Source: Betaproteobacteria bacterium
Lineage (GTDB): Bacteria; Pseudomonadota; Gammaproteobacteria; Burkholderiales; Rhodocyclaceae
NCBI GenBank assembly: GCA_016194935.1
Contig: JACQAO010000079.1
Location: 1 to 55,747, forward strand
Direction of reading: 5' to 3'
Length of the DNA: 55,747 bases
Shown piece after piece: positions 37,307-46,124 of the stretch. Position numbers and translations under genes: made by a program. Within the stretch, counting starts at the first letter, position 1, and every line of letters begins with the position of its first letter. Below the pieces are notes generated by a model, which saw only the letters and a program-made list of their open reading frames with translations, was not told where the DNA came from and made no database searches.

Positions 37307-39724
37307 ATGAACAGTAAATTCCAGAGTTACTCCAAATTCCTGCCGTGGCTCACGGCACTGCTGCTAAGCGCCTTGGTCGCTGCTTGCGGCGGTGGTGGAG
37401 GCGACCCTATCGCCGGCGGTGGCGGCAATACCGGAATCGCGGCCACGGTGACTGTTGTAACGCCAATTCCAAATGCTGTCGGCGTGCCAATCAACACGAA
37501 AATAATCACAGCCGTCTTCACCAAGGCGATGGATCCCGCTACGCTCACTTCGGCCACCTTCACGCTGGCATGCCCGGCAGCAACGCCGGTGTCTGGCACG
37601 GTCTCCTACCTGGCAACCGGAAATATAGCCACCCTGACGCTTGCGGCGGCTGGCAACCTGCCACCCAATACTTTATGCACGGCCACGGTGACCACCGGAG
37701 TCAAGGACACCGAAGGAATTTCATTGGCCAGCAACTTTAGCTGGACATTTACCACAGCAGCAGCTCCGGACACTACCGCACCCACGGTTACCGCGACACT
37801 CAACGCCAACGGCGCAACCAACGTCGCCATCAACACCAAAGTCGGTGCAACATTCAGCAAGGCGATGGACCCCCTGACGATTACTGCCGCCACCTTTACC
37901 CTCAAACAAGGAACCACGGCTGTTGCAGGCGTAGTGACCTACGTCGGCGTAAATGCAGTGTTTACCCCGGTCAGCAATCTTGCAGTCAATACCATCTATA
38001 CCGCTACGGTGACCACCGGCGCCAAGGATGTAAGCGGCAATGCACTGGCGAGTAATTTCGTATGGAGCTGGACCACTGGCGCGGCGCCCGACACCACTGC
38101 TCCCACTGTCACCTTAGCCATTCCTGCCAATAGCGCAACCAGCATAGCCATCAACACCAAAATCGGCGCTACGTTCAGCGAGGCAATGGATCCTTTGTCG
38201 ATTACCAATTTGAATTACACCTTGAAAGAAACAACCAGCAGCGCGGCAGTGACCGGCGTAGTCAGCTATACCGGGGTGAACGCGGTGTTTGTCCCGTTGA
38301 ATACGCTCAAGGCGAGTACTCAATATACCGCCACCGTCAAAGGCGGTGTTGGCGGCGTCAAGGATCTGGCGGGTAATCCGCTGGCCAGCGACTTTGTCAT
38401 TAGCTGGACCACCGGCGCGGCCCCCGACATCATTCCCCCCGTCGTGAATCTAACGACTCCCCTGGCGAATGCCACCGGTGTCGCCATCAATACCAAAGTC
38501 AATGCCACTTTCAGCGAAGCGATGGATCCCTTGACGGTCACCAACTTGAACTACACGCTGAAAGAAACGGTCAGCGGCGCAGCGGTAACAGGTACTGTCA
38601 GCTATTCCGGGGTGAACGCGGTATTCGTGCCGTTGGGTACGCTCGCTGGCAGCACCAAGTACACCATCACGATCAAGAGCGGCGTAGGCGGAGTCAAGGA
38701 CCTTGCGGGCAATCCGCTGGCCAGCGACTTCGTCATTAGCTGGACCACCGGTGTAGCTCCGGATACCACTGCCCCAACGGTAAGTAGTACGACCATTGGC
38801 AACGGCGCCACCGGCGTGCCTATCAACGCCGTAGTGGGGGCGACATTCAGTGAAGCGATGGATCCGCTGACAGTCAACACGGCAACATTTTCTCTCGTGC
38901 AGACTGCTGGAGGCGGGATTGTATTGGGGACAACGACCTATTCCGGTTTGGATGCCGTCTTTACCTTATCCGGCCAGCTCTCCGGCAACAGCCCATATAC
39001 CGCCACGATCAGCACCGGCGCCAAGGATTTGGCAGGTAACTCCCTGACCAAAGACTATGTGTGGAGCTTTACCACATCGACAGCGGTGATACCGCCAGTC
39101 GCCAACCTCCTCGGCAGGGCTGCCAACTTTGGCGTGCTGGTTGGTCAGTCGGGTTCGGCCACGCTCACCAATAACGGCCTGGCGACGACGGTCAATGGGG
39201 ATGTCGGTGCGACTACGCAAACCACCTCGCCGACTCTGGGTTCCGGTTACACCAATTATCAACTGGTGGGCGATGCGGCATATCAGAATGCATTGACCGA
39301 CATGACCGCAGCCATTACCAATATCAATGGCCGTACCTGCGACTTCAACTACGGTGTTGCCACTGACTTTGGCGGCTTGACGCTGGCGCCGGGTGTGCAT
39401 TGCGTAGCAGGTGCGATGTCGGTCGGCTCAACACTGAGCTTGAGCACTCCGGGTAACTACTACTTCCGCTCCACGGGTGGTTTGACGTCGGCCAGTACCA
39501 TAACGGTGCAATTTACCGGCACCGCCAACGCTGCCAATACCAGCGTGTTCTGGGTGCCAGTCGGTGGCGCTACGCTCAACGCCAATAACACTTTCATTGG
39601 CACCATCCTGAGCTCGACGGCAGCCATCACACTGGGGGCCAACACCACCCTGCTGCCAGGTCGTGTGATGTCGGGGAGTGCGGTGACACTCAGCACCAAC
39701 ACCATCACCAGGCCTTTCCCGTAA
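37307..39724 (+). CDS. Lipoprotein with five Ig-like (SbsA/Big_5) repeats and a C-terminal DUF3494 (ice-binding-like) domain
   Basis: 805 residues from ATG 37307 (MNSKFQS), with AGGGGAAG before it. The signal has a lipobox, LVAAC, followed by a Gly-rich linker, so it should be lipid-anchored in the outer membrane and probably surface-exposed. Five Big_5 repeats follow, each with the NTKVGATFSEAMDPL pattern and the closing WTTGAAPDTTAPT linker. The last 200 residues are a DUF3494 beta-helix (ANFGVLVGQSGSATLTNNG, FGGLTLAPGVHCV, TFIGTILSSTAAITLGA). DUF3494 is known from ice-binding proteins and also from adhesins. Repeats 3 and 4 are near copies, 336 bp apart. It is Thr/Ala-rich and Cys-poor. 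Confidence 0.9.
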   Translation: MNSKFQSYSKFLPWLTALLLSALVAACGGGGGDPIAGGGGNTGIAATVTVVTPIPNAVGVPINTKIITAVFTKAMDPATLTSATFTLACPAATPVSGTVSYLATGNIATLTLAAAGNLPPNTLCTATVTTGVKDTEGISLASNFSWTFTTAAAPDTTAPTVTATLNANGATNVAINTKVGATFSKAMDPLTITAATFTLKQGTTAVAGVVTYVGVNAVFTPVSNLAVNTIYTATVTTGAKDVSGNALASNFVWSWTTGAAPDTTAPTVTLAIPANSATSIAINTKIGATFSEAMDPLSITNLNYTLKETTSSAAVTGVVSYTGVNAVFVPLNTLKASTQYTATVKGGVGGVKDLAGNPLASDFVISWTTGAAPDIIPPVVNLTTPLANATGVAINTKVNATFSEAMDPLTVTNLNYTLKETVSGAAVTGTVSYSGVNAVFVPLGTLAGSTKYTITIKSGVGGVKDLAGNPLASDFVISWTTGVAPDTTAPTVSSTTIGNGATGVPINAVVGATFSEAMDPLTVNTATFSLVQTAGGGIVLGTTTYSGLDAVFTLSGQLSGNSPYTATISTGAKDLAGNSLTKDYVWSFTTSTAVIPPVANLLGRAANFGVLVGQSGSATLTNNGLATTVNGDVGATTQTTSPTLGSGYTNYQLVGDAAYQNALTDMTAAITNINGRTCDFNYGVATDFGGLTLAPGVHCVAGAMSVGSTLSLSTPGNYYFRSTGGLTSASTITVQFTGTANAANTSVFWVPVGGATLNANNTFIGTILSSTAAITLGANTTLLPGRVMSGSAVTLSTNTITRPFP

Positions 39725-39744
39725 AGTCAGAAGCGTCAAATCAA

Positions 39745-39775
39745 GGCCGGCAGAGTGATCTCTGCCGGCCTTTTT
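39745..39775 (+). terminator. Intrinsic terminator after the first DUF3494 gene
   Basis: GGCCGGCAGAG (39745-39755) and CTCTGCCGGCC (39760-39770) form a perfect 11-bp stem with a 4-base loop, followed by five T. It separates the first DUF3494 gene from the next promoter. Confidence 0.93.
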
Positions 39776-39793
39776 CTTTATCAATATTCGCTA

Positions 39794-39836
39794 TGTACGC
39801 CAGCGCACAGAATCATTTTCGGCAGGCAGTGATACT
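39794..39836 (+). promoter_or_regulatory. Crp-geometry operator and class II promoter, site 2
   Basis: TGTACGCCAGCGCACA (39794-39809), followed by GA. The -10-like GATACT (39831-39836) begins 37 bases after the operator start, and the start is expected near 39843. The flanks resemble site 1 on both sides, consistent with duplication of the whole promoter-leader-gene unit. Confidence 0.72.
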
Positions 39837-39842
39837 CGGTGC

Positions 39843-39949
39843 TGTGAGGTTCCGCGCCCAGGCAATTGCGCTGAACGCCAGCGTGCGCAGCGACGAGGAT
39901 TGGTCGATTGCACCGATAGTTTTCCGAATCACTTGAAGAGGGGAAGAAA
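39843..39949 (+). other. 107-nt 5' leader of the second DUF3494 lipoprotein gene
   Basis: It has the same length as the leader at 37200-37306 and is similar throughout, with the ribosome-binding region GAGGGGAAGAAA kept. The coding regions that follow have diverged much further, so either the duplication carried the leader along or the leader is under selection. Confidence 0.55.
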
Positions 39950-41929
39950 ATGAACAGACTTAACGTTACCAAACCACTGTTGTGGTTCGCGGCATTGTTG
40001 CTAACCGCTGCGGCGGCAGGATGCGGAGGCGGCGACGGTGGCCGGGATCCGATACTCGGTGCAGGCGGCATTGCCGCCGCCCCGCTTCCGCCTACGGTAA
40101 CCGCCGTAGCTCCGGTGAATAACGCCGCCGGGGTGCCGATCAACAACACCATCATTACCGCCGCCTTCAGTGAGCCGATGGCGCCGCTCACCGGCGCCGC
40201 AAGTTTTACCGTGACCTGTACGGCGCCTTGCGTAAATCCCACGGGAACCGTCGCGCTTGACGCCACCAGCAAGATTGCCACCTTTACCCTGACGCCAGCA
40301 ACCGCTCTCACGCCCCTCACCCTCTATACCGCCACGGTCACCGGCGCTAAAAGCCTGGCCACCGGCCTGGCGCTGGCGAGTCCTTACGTATGGCGCTTTA
40401 CCACGGGTGTAACCCCGGACACGACGCGGCCCAGAGTGACCCTCACTGTTCCTGCCACGACGACCCCCGGTCCGACCACTGGCGCACCAACCAATACCGC
40501 CATTAGCGCAGTCTTCACCGAGGATATGGCGCCTGCAAGCATCGCCGCCGCCAGCTTTACGCTCACCTGTGCTGCGCCTTGCGCATCACCCGCAGGCGCA
40601 GTGAGCTACGCAGTGGGCAGCAGAACCGCAGTGTTTACCCCGACGGCGGCGCTTGCCGCCGGCGCCACCTATACCGCCACGATTACCACTGCCGCTACAG
40701 ACCTGGCGGGCAATGCGCTGGCAGGCAATCAAGCGCCCTTACCCGCAGCCAGCAACTATGTGTGGGTGTTTACCACCGCTGCTGCGGTTCCGGCTGCAAA
40801 CGTTTCGGTGTTGTCTACCAACCCTGCTTCGGCTGCGGTTGGCGTGTCGCCCAGCGCGACCGTCAATGGGACCTTCAGCGTACCCTCCGGTTTGCGGATG
40901 GACCCGGCAACAATCGGTACCGCAACATTCACCGTGACCGGCCCGGCCCCAACCCTGACGCCGGTTACGGCAGCATCGGTGGTTCTGGATGCAGGTACAG
41001 GCCGCATTGCCACCTTTACGCCGCAGAGTGCGCTTACTGCCGGTGTGACCTATACGGCAACGCTTAAAGGCGGCGCCAGTGGGGTCAAGGATTTGGCGAT
41101 TCCGGCCAACACCATGCTCAGCGACTACACCTGGAACTTTACCGTGGCAGCAGCAGCGCCGCCGCCGCCACCACCGCCGTCGGTTGCGCTTGGATCGGCC
41201 TCGACCTTCGGGACGTTCGGCGGTAGCGCCGGGATGACCAACTCCGGGTTGCTGACCGTCATCAACGGCGACATCGGCACCACCGCCGTCTCCACCGCTG
41301 TGACCGGATACCACGACGCCGGGGTGGGATGCACCTATACCGAAACGCCGCTGAATAACGGCACCGTCAATGGCAAGATATACACGGCTGCGCCGCCGCC
41401 GACAGTGGCCTGTCCTTCAGAGGGAACCGCCGCTACCTTCGCGGTCGCCACCCAGGCTCGCGCCGATGCACTGGCCGCGTATAACGCCCTGGCGGCAATG
41501 CCGACCAGCGGGAATCCCGGCGGTAACCTGGCCGGGCTCACCCTCGCTCCCGGCGTGTATACCGCGCCTGCGGGTTCGTTCCTGATCCAGGGAGGCAACC
41601 TCACCCTCGACGCCCAGGGCAATGCGAACGCGCTCTGGGTGTTCCAGATGGCGACTACGCTGACCGTAGGCGGTCCGGGAGCGGCAGCGCCGCAGAGCGT
41701 GATTCTGGCAGGCGGCGCCCAAAGCAAGAACGTCTTCTGGCAGGTCGGCAGCGCCGCGACGATTAACGCTGGCGGCGGCGGCACCATGGTCGGCACCATC
41801 ATTTCCCAGGCAGGTGCGGCATTCTCCACCGCCGGCAATGTGGCAATCGTGACGCTGAACGGCAGAGCCTTATCCCTGGGCGCTTCAGTAACGCTGGTGA
41901 ACACGGTCATTAACGTGCCTGCGCCGTAA
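39950..41929 (+). CDS. Lipoprotein with three Ig-like (Big_5) repeats and a C-terminal DUF3494 domain
   Basis: 659 residues, paralogue of the preceding protein. The lipobox is TAAAAGC followed by GGGDGG. Three Ig-like repeats have VPINNTIITAAFSEPM-type starts and TATVTGAKSLATG-type ends; the second and third are more divergent than in the first protein. A poly-proline hinge (PPPPPPP) near residue 405 precedes the DUF3494 beta-helix (STFGTFGGSAGMTNSGLL, NLAGLTLAPGVYTAPAGSF, GTIISQAGAAFSTAGN). It is predicted to be on the outer membrane surface. The OmpA gene follows after 52 bp and may share the transcript. Confidence 0.9.
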   Translation: MNRLNVTKPLLWFAALLLTAAAAGCGGGDGGRDPILGAGGIAAAPLPPTVTAVAPVNNAAGVPINNTIITAAFSEPMAPLTGAASFTVTCTAPCVNPTGTVALDATSKIATFTLTPATALTPLTLYTATVTGAKSLATGLALASPYVWRFTTGVTPDTTRPRVTLTVPATTTPGPTTGAPTNTAISAVFTEDMAPASIAAASFTLTCAAPCASPAGAVSYAVGSRTAVFTPTAALAAGATYTATITTAATDLAGNALAGNQAPLPAASNYVWVFTTAAAVPAANVSVLSTNPASAAVGVSPSATVNGTFSVPSGLRMDPATIGTATFTVTGPAPTLTPVTAASVVLDAGTGRIATFTPQSALTAGVTYTATLKGGASGVKDLAIPANTMLSDYTWNFTVAAAAPPPPPPPSVALGSASTFGTFGGSAGMTNSGLLTVINGDIGTTAVSTAVTGYHDAGVGCTYTETPLNNGTVNGKIYTAAPPPTVACPSEGTAATFAVATQARADALAAYNALAAMPTSGNPGGNLAGLTLAPGVYTAPAGSFLIQGGNLTLDAQGNANALWVFQMATTLTVGGPGAAAPQSVILAGGAQSKNVFWQVGSAATINAGGGGTMVGTIISQAGAAFSTAGNVAIVTLNGRALSLGASVTLVNTVINVPAP

Positions 41930-41981
41930 GGCTGAAGGCATTCGAATATTTATCCAATTCACCAAACTACTGGAGAAAAAC

Positions 41982-43142
41982 ATGAAATTATCAAAAGCCA
42001 AATTTGCAAAAATCTCAGGAACCCTGAGCCTGGCGGCACTCGCGGCAATCGCCAGCCCATACGCACTGGCGGACGATGCAGGCTGGTACATCGGCGGCAA
42101 CATCGGTCAATCGAAAGCGAAAATCGATGACCCGAGAATCACCAGCGACCTGAAGTCGAAGGGATTTACGACGACCTCGATCATCGATGACAACCGCGAC
42201 ACCGGCTACAAGCTGTTTAGCGGCTACCAGTTCAACAGGAATTTTGCCCTTGAGGGCGGTTACTTCGATCTGGGAAAATTCGGCTTTATGGTCAACACGC
42301 TGCCGGCGGGAACTCTGAACGGCCAAATCAAGCTACGGGGGCTGAATCTCGATGCAGTCGGGAGCCTGCCCATCACCGACAAGTTTTCCGTGTTTGGCCG
42401 GCTGGGTTTGAATTATGCACAGGCCAGGGATGCTTTCGCCGGAACCGGAGCGATCAACGTGCTCAACCCCAATCCCAGCAAACGCGATACCAATCTCAAG
42501 GTCGGCCTGGGGTTGCAGTACGCGATCACTGATGCGCTCGGCATGCGCGCAGAAGTGGAGCGTTACCGCATCAACGACGCCATCGGCAACAAAGGCGACA
42601 TTGATCTGGTCTCGCTCGGCCTGGTCTATTCATTCGGCAGAAAAGCGCCTGCGCCCGCCCCGAAAGAGGCGCCGCCCGAGCCAGTCGCTGTCGCCCCTGC
42701 GCCTGTACCCGAGCCGCAGGTTGTTGAGCCGCCACCGCCGCCGCCTATGCCGACGAAGGTCACCTTCTCTGCGGATTCGCTGTTCGATTTCGGCAAAGCC
42801 GTCGTCAAGCCCGAGGGCAAGCAGGCGCTCGACAAGCTTGCCGCAGACCTGCGGGGCGCCAGCTTTGACGTCATCCTGGTCACGGGGCATACCGACCGGA
42901 TTGGTTCGCACGCCTACAACATGAAACTGTCGACGCACCGTGCCGAAACGGTACAGGCTTACCTGGTCGAGTCCGCAGGGATTCCGGCGGGCAAGATCAC
43001 GGCCAAGGGCGTGAATGGCTCAGACCCGGTGACCAAGCCTGGCGAATGCGTTGGCGCGAAGGCCACCAAGAAACTGATCGCCTGCCTGCAACCGGATCGT
43101 CGTGTGGAAGTTGAAGTGACCGCCACCAAGGTTTCCAAATAA
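41982..43142 (+). CDS. OmpA-family outer-membrane protein (beta-barrel plus peptidoglycan-binding domain)
   Basis: 386 residues. A signal peptide ends near ASPYALA|DDAG. Residues about 30-220 are an 8-strand barrel (GWYIGGNIGQSKAKID, YKLFSGYQFNRNFALEGGYFDLG, LVYSFGRKAP). A Pro-rich linker (PEPVAVAPAPVPEPQ) follows, then an OmpA C-terminal domain (FSADSLFDFGKAVVKPEGK, VTGHTDRIGSHAYNMKLSTHRA). The end, IACLQPDRRVEVEV, is a signature common in betaproteobacteria and is shared with the second OmpA gene at 54708. It ties the outer membrane to peptidoglycan. CTGGAGAAAAAC lies before the ATG. Confidence 0.95.
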   Translation: MKLSKAKFAKISGTLSLAALAAIASPYALADDAGWYIGGNIGQSKAKIDDPRITSDLKSKGFTTTSIIDDNRDTGYKLFSGYQFNRNFALEGGYFDLGKFGFMVNTLPAGTLNGQIKLRGLNLDAVGSLPITDKFSVFGRLGLNYAQARDAFAGTGAINVLNPNPSKRDTNLKVGLGLQYAITDALGMRAEVERYRINDAIGNKGDIDLVSLGLVYSFGRKAPAPAPKEAPPEPVAVAPAPVPEPQVVEPPPPPPMPTKVTFSADSLFDFGKAVVKPEGKQALDKLAADLRGASFDVILVTGHTDRIGSHAYNMKLSTHRAETVQAYLVESAGIPAGKITAKGVNGSDPVTKPGECVGAKATKKLIACLQPDRRVEVEVTATKVSK

Positions 43143-43171
43143 TCGCCACAGTGGGTTTGGCGAAAATCTAT

Positions 43172-43199
43172 CGGATGGCGATTGAATGATCGCCATCCG
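43172..43199 (+). other. Perfect intercistronic hairpin
   Basis: CGGATGGCGAT (43172-43182) and ATCGCCATCCG (43189-43199) form an 11-bp stem with a 6-base loop. It has no T run, so it is not a classic terminator. It ends 14 bases before the next ATG, just ahead of its GGGAG ribosome site, and could protect the ompA mRNA end or modulate translation of the small gene downstream. Confidence 0.6.
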
Positions 43200-43213
43200 C
43201 CACGGGAGTCATC

Positions 43214-43501
43214 ATGGAAATGCAGGAAGCATACAAACAAAAATTGTCGGCGCAACTTAAAGAATGGGATGCGCAAATCAATTTATTCGCGGCCAAGGCG
43301 GAGAGCGCCGGGGCCGACATGAAAATCCGGCACGCCGAGACGCTGCGGGAGCTGCGTGGCATACAGCACACGGCATCCGAAAGAATGCGTGACCTGGAAA
43401 AAGCCAGCGGCGAGGCATGGGAGCAAGTCAGGCTGACCGCCGACAAAGTCTGGGAAGACCTGAAGACCGGCATGGCCGACGCCCATTCCAGATTCAAATG
43501 A
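43214..43501 (+). CDS. Small coiled-coil protein
   Basis: 95 residues, almost wholly helical with heptad spacing (KLSAQLKEWDAQINLFAAKAE, ASERMRDLEKASGEAWEQV), no signal peptide and no cysteine. It resembles the small stress-associated coiled-coil proteins encoded near OmpA and BON genes, but I cannot assign a function. GGGAG precedes ATG 43214; ATG 43220 is an alternative start. Confidence 0.75.
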   Translation: MEMQEAYKQKLSAQLKEWDAQINLFAAKAESAGADMKIRHAETLRELRGIQHTASERMRDLEKASGEAWEQVRLTADKVWEDLKTGMADAHSRFK

Positions 43502-43531
43502 AGCGTCGAAATAAATTGAGCGAAAACGATT

Positions 43532-43945
43532 ATGCGTCGCTGGGGCTTTGGATTGGCGCTACTGGGGATGGCCGTAACCGCCCATGCCGCAGCGCCCGGC
43601 GGCAGCGATTTCTTTCGTGATTCGGATCTGCCGGCGATCCAGCTCGCACAATTCAACACCCATCGGCTGACCCGCACTACAGCCTACCGGCTAACCCTGA
43701 ATATCGCGCCTGTCCATGCGGCGGGCGCCATGCCCATCGGGGCGGGGCCCGGCGGTATTCCCGGATTGCTTCCTGTGGCCGAACCGCAAATCGCCCGGGC
43801 ATCCCGCTCCCACATGACGCGGTTTTTCGACGGCGGCAGCCCCGCAATATTGCCACTGCTGCGCCTCGAATCAAAAGGAGAACGGTTTGAGATCAAACCT
43901 CGACGCCATGCGTTGTCAATTCAGTGGAGTAAAGCGCTCCCATGA
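43532..43945 (+). CDS. Hypothetical secreted protein
   Basis: 137 residues. The N-terminal signal peptide is MRRWGFGLALLGMAVTAHA with a cut before APGGSD. The mature part has no recognised domain; it includes a Gly/Pro-rich stretch (PIGAGPGGIPGLLPV) and a basic C-terminus. The ribosome site is weak. It lies between the coiled-coil gene and the AI-2E-type transporter on the same strand. The signal peptide is the main reason to believe it is a gene. Confidence 0.55.
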   Translation: MRRWGFGLALLGMAVTAHAAAPGGSDFFRDSDLPAIQLAQFNTHRLTRTTAYRLTLNIAPVHAAGAMPIGAGPGGIPGLLPVAEPQIARASRSHMTRFFDGGSPAILPLLRLESKGERFEIKPRRHALSIQWSKALP

Positions 43946-43975
43946 GATCGCTGCGCTGATCAGTCGGGCAATATT

Positions 43976-45178
43976 GTGAGCGAGCAGAACATCCAGCCTG
44001 AAGCCACCGCAGAATCTACTGCGGCGGCACTGGGCGCATTGCGCGGTTCGCGCATCCACCTGGCGGTCGGCATATTGGCAATTCTTGCGCTGGTTGCCGC
44101 CTTGTATCTGGCGCGCGGTTTCTTTGTCCCGCTGCTGATCGGCATCCTTGCCAGCTATGCCCTGCATCCGCTGGTGGATTGGCTCCAGGCGTGCCGTGTG
44201 CCGCGCGGCATCGGCGCGGCGCTGGTGCTGGTGATGGTGGTCGGGAGTTTCTCCTGGATCGGCTTCTCGATGAGCGGCGACGCCGAGGCGATGATCGAGC
44301 GGCTGCCCGATGCCGCCCGCAAGTTGCGCAAGGAATTAAGCTATACCCGTTCGGGCGCGCCGACTGCACTGCAAAACATGCAGGAAGCGGCACACGAACT
44401 TCAGGGCGCCGCCGCCGATGCGGGCGTGCAACCCGCAGCAGGTAATAAATCCGGCGCAGGTGCAGGCGTTATAGCGCGCGCGCGTTCGCCGGTGTTCGCG
44501 GTCGCCGTCGCCACCCAGGCGCCCGAGCCTACCTGGCTGCGCGACTACACACTGGCGCAGTCGGCATTGCTCGCCACCGTGGTGGCGCAGACCCCGATCG
44601 TGCTGCTACTGACTTATTTCCTGCTTGCCTCCGGCCAACATTTCCGGCGCAAGCTGGTGCAACTGGTCGGGCCGTCACTGTCGCGCAAGAAAGACACCGT
44701 GCGTATCCTCCAGGAAATCGATATTCAAATTCAGCGCTATTTGCTCGCCATGCTCGGGTCGAACATCCTGCTCGCCGTCGGCACCTGGCTGGCGTTTCTG
44801 GCACTCGGGCTGGACCAGGCAGGCGTCTGGGGCGCCGCCGCCGGAGTGCTGCACTTTGTTCCCTATCTCGGCACGGCGCTGGTTGCGCTGGGCAGCGGCG
44901 TGGCCGCTTTCCTGCAATTCGGCTCGCTGCTGTATGCGCTTGCCGTGGCAGGCGTGTCGCTGCTGGTGGCGGGGCTGATCGGCTTTGTATTCATGACCTG
45001 GCTGCAAAGCCGCTTCGCCCGCGTGAACACTGCGGTGCTGTTCATCGCACTGCTGTTCTTCGGCTGGTTGTGGGGCGTGTGGGGCTTGCTGCTGGGCGCG
45101 CCGCTGGTGGCTATCGCCAAGGTGATCTTCGACCGCGTCGATGCGTTGAAGCCCATGGGCGAACTGCTCGGACATTAA
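43976..45178 (+). CDS. AI-2E family transporter (PerM/UPF0118)
   Basis: 400 residues from a GTG start at 43976. The family architecture is visible: LARGFFVPLLIGILASYALHPLVDWL in the first membrane pair, a soluble coiled insert (about residues 100-185), then the conserved second half (LLTYFLLASGQHFRRKLVQLVG, GLDQAGVWGAAAGVLHFVPYLG, LLFFGWLWGVWGLLLGAPL). Members export signals or act as ion antiporters; the substrate here is unknown. There are about 8 membrane helices. Confidence 0.9.
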   Translation: MSEQNIQPEATAESTAAALGALRGSRIHLAVGILAILALVAALYLARGFFVPLLIGILASYALHPLVDWLQACRVPRGIGAALVLVMVVGSFSWIGFSMSGDAEAMIERLPDAARKLRKELSYTRSGAPTALQNMQEAAHELQGAAADAGVQPAAGNKSGAGAGVIARARSPVFAVAVATQAPEPTWLRDYTLAQSALLATVVAQTPIVLLLTYFLLASGQHFRRKLVQLVGPSLSRKKDTVRILQEIDIQIQRYLLAMLGSNILLAVGTWLAFLALGLDQAGVWGAAAGVLHFVPYLGTALVALGSGVAAFLQFGSLLYALAVAGVSLLVAGLIGFVFMTWLQSRFARVNTAVLFIALLFFGWLWGVWGLLLGAPLVAIAKVIFDRVDALKPMGELLGH

Positions 45179-45198
45179 ACGGAATGCGTTGTGCGAAA

Positions 45199-45241
45199 TG
45201 TACGCCAACGCACAGATCGACTGGTCAGCCGGGGAGATACT
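45199..45241 (+). promoter_or_regulatory. Crp-geometry operator and class II promoter, site 3
   Basis: TGTACGCCAACGCACA (45199-45214), followed by GA. The -10-like GATACT (45236-45241) begins 37 bases after the operator start. The start near 45248 gives a leader of 26 bases to the BON gene with GAGGTAAG as its ribosome site. Confidence 0.72.
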
Positions 45242-45273
45242 GGCTTTCCTATTCCGAAACGAGGTAAGCCGAA

Positions 45274-45879
45274 ATGAAACCATTTTCAGATCCGATCCGC
45301 CCGCAGGCGATTTTGGGCGTGCTGTTTTCCGGCGCGGCCTTGTTCCTCGTCTCTGCTTGCGATAACCGCCAGCCAGACACGTCTGCAGGCGCGCCCGCCA
45401 GCACCAGTGTCGGCACGACCGTTGGTACGACAATTGACGACGGCATCGTCACCACCAAAGTCAAATCCGCGCTGCTCGCCGATCCGGATGTCAAGAGCCT
45501 CGATCTCAAGGTCGAGACGCGCCAGGGCGAGGTCATGCTGAGCGGGTTTGTCGACAATATCGCCCATGTGGAACGCGCCATCCTGGTGGCGCGCGGCGTG
45601 CCGGGCGTAAAGTCCGTCACCAACAAAATGGACTTGAAGCAAGGCGCTGCGAGCGTAGGCAATACCGTCGATGACGGCATCATGACCGCCAAGATCAAGT
45701 CCGCCCTGCTTGCCGATCCGAACATCAAGAGCTTCGATATTGCCGTGGTGACGCGCAAGGGCGAGGCGCAGTTGAGCGGCTTTGTAAACAGCCAGGCCCA
45801 GATCGACCACGCCAGCGAACTGGCGCGCGCGGTGGCCGGCGTCAAGTCCGTCGCCAACGAAATGAGCGTCAAGAAGTAG
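45274..45879 (+). CDS. BON-domain lipoprotein (two BON domains, OsmY/DolP-like)
   Basis: 201 residues. The signal peptide has the lipobox LVSAC. Two tandem BON domains follow (about residues 55-120 and 130-195), each of the form IDDGIVTTKVKSALLADP to GVPGVKSVTNKM; the second is a near copy of the first. BON proteins bind envelope phospholipid and protect the outer membrane under stress. The gene is directly behind Crp-type operator site 3. The small membrane gene follows after 41 bp. Confidence 0.93.
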   Translation: MKPFSDPIRPQAILGVLFSGAALFLVSACDNRQPDTSAGAPASTSVGTTVGTTIDDGIVTTKVKSALLADPDVKSLDLKVETRQGEVMLSGFVDNIAHVERAILVARGVPGVKSVTNKMDLKQGAASVGNTVDDGIMTAKIKSALLADPNIKSFDIAVVTRKGEAQLSGFVNSQAQIDHASELARAVAGVKSVANEMSVKK

Positions 45880-45920
45880 TTCCTGTCCATCGCATTATTC
45901 GAACCGAAAGAGGCCACTCA

Positions 45921-46070
45921 ATGCTCTACACAATCGCCGTCGTCCTGATCGTCCTGTGGCTGCTCGGGCTGGTCACTGCAACCACCATGGGTGGCTTCAT
46001 CCATATTCTCCTGGTGATCGCCATCGTCGTGGTGCTGCTGAGGATCATCAGCGGGCGCAGAGTACTCTGA
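45921..46070 (+). CDS. Small two-helix membrane protein (Lmo0937/DUF5670-like)
   Basis: 49 residues, nearly all membrane-embedded: MLYTIAVVLIVLWLLGLV, a TTMGGFIH turn, then ILLVIAIVVVLLRII and a basic end GRRVL. This pattern is that of the Lmo0937/DUF5670 proteins, small stress-linked membrane proteins of unknown function. A purine-rich GAAAGAGG site precedes the ATG. It is probably co-transcribed with the BON gene. Confidence 0.85.
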   Translation: MLYTIAVVLIVLWLLGLVTATTMGGFIHILLVIAIVVVLLRIISGRRVL

Positions 46071-46124
46071 GTGCTCCGGTGCTCTGATCAATTGCAGCCG
46101 GGGCCGAGGTGCGGCAGTGGCGGT

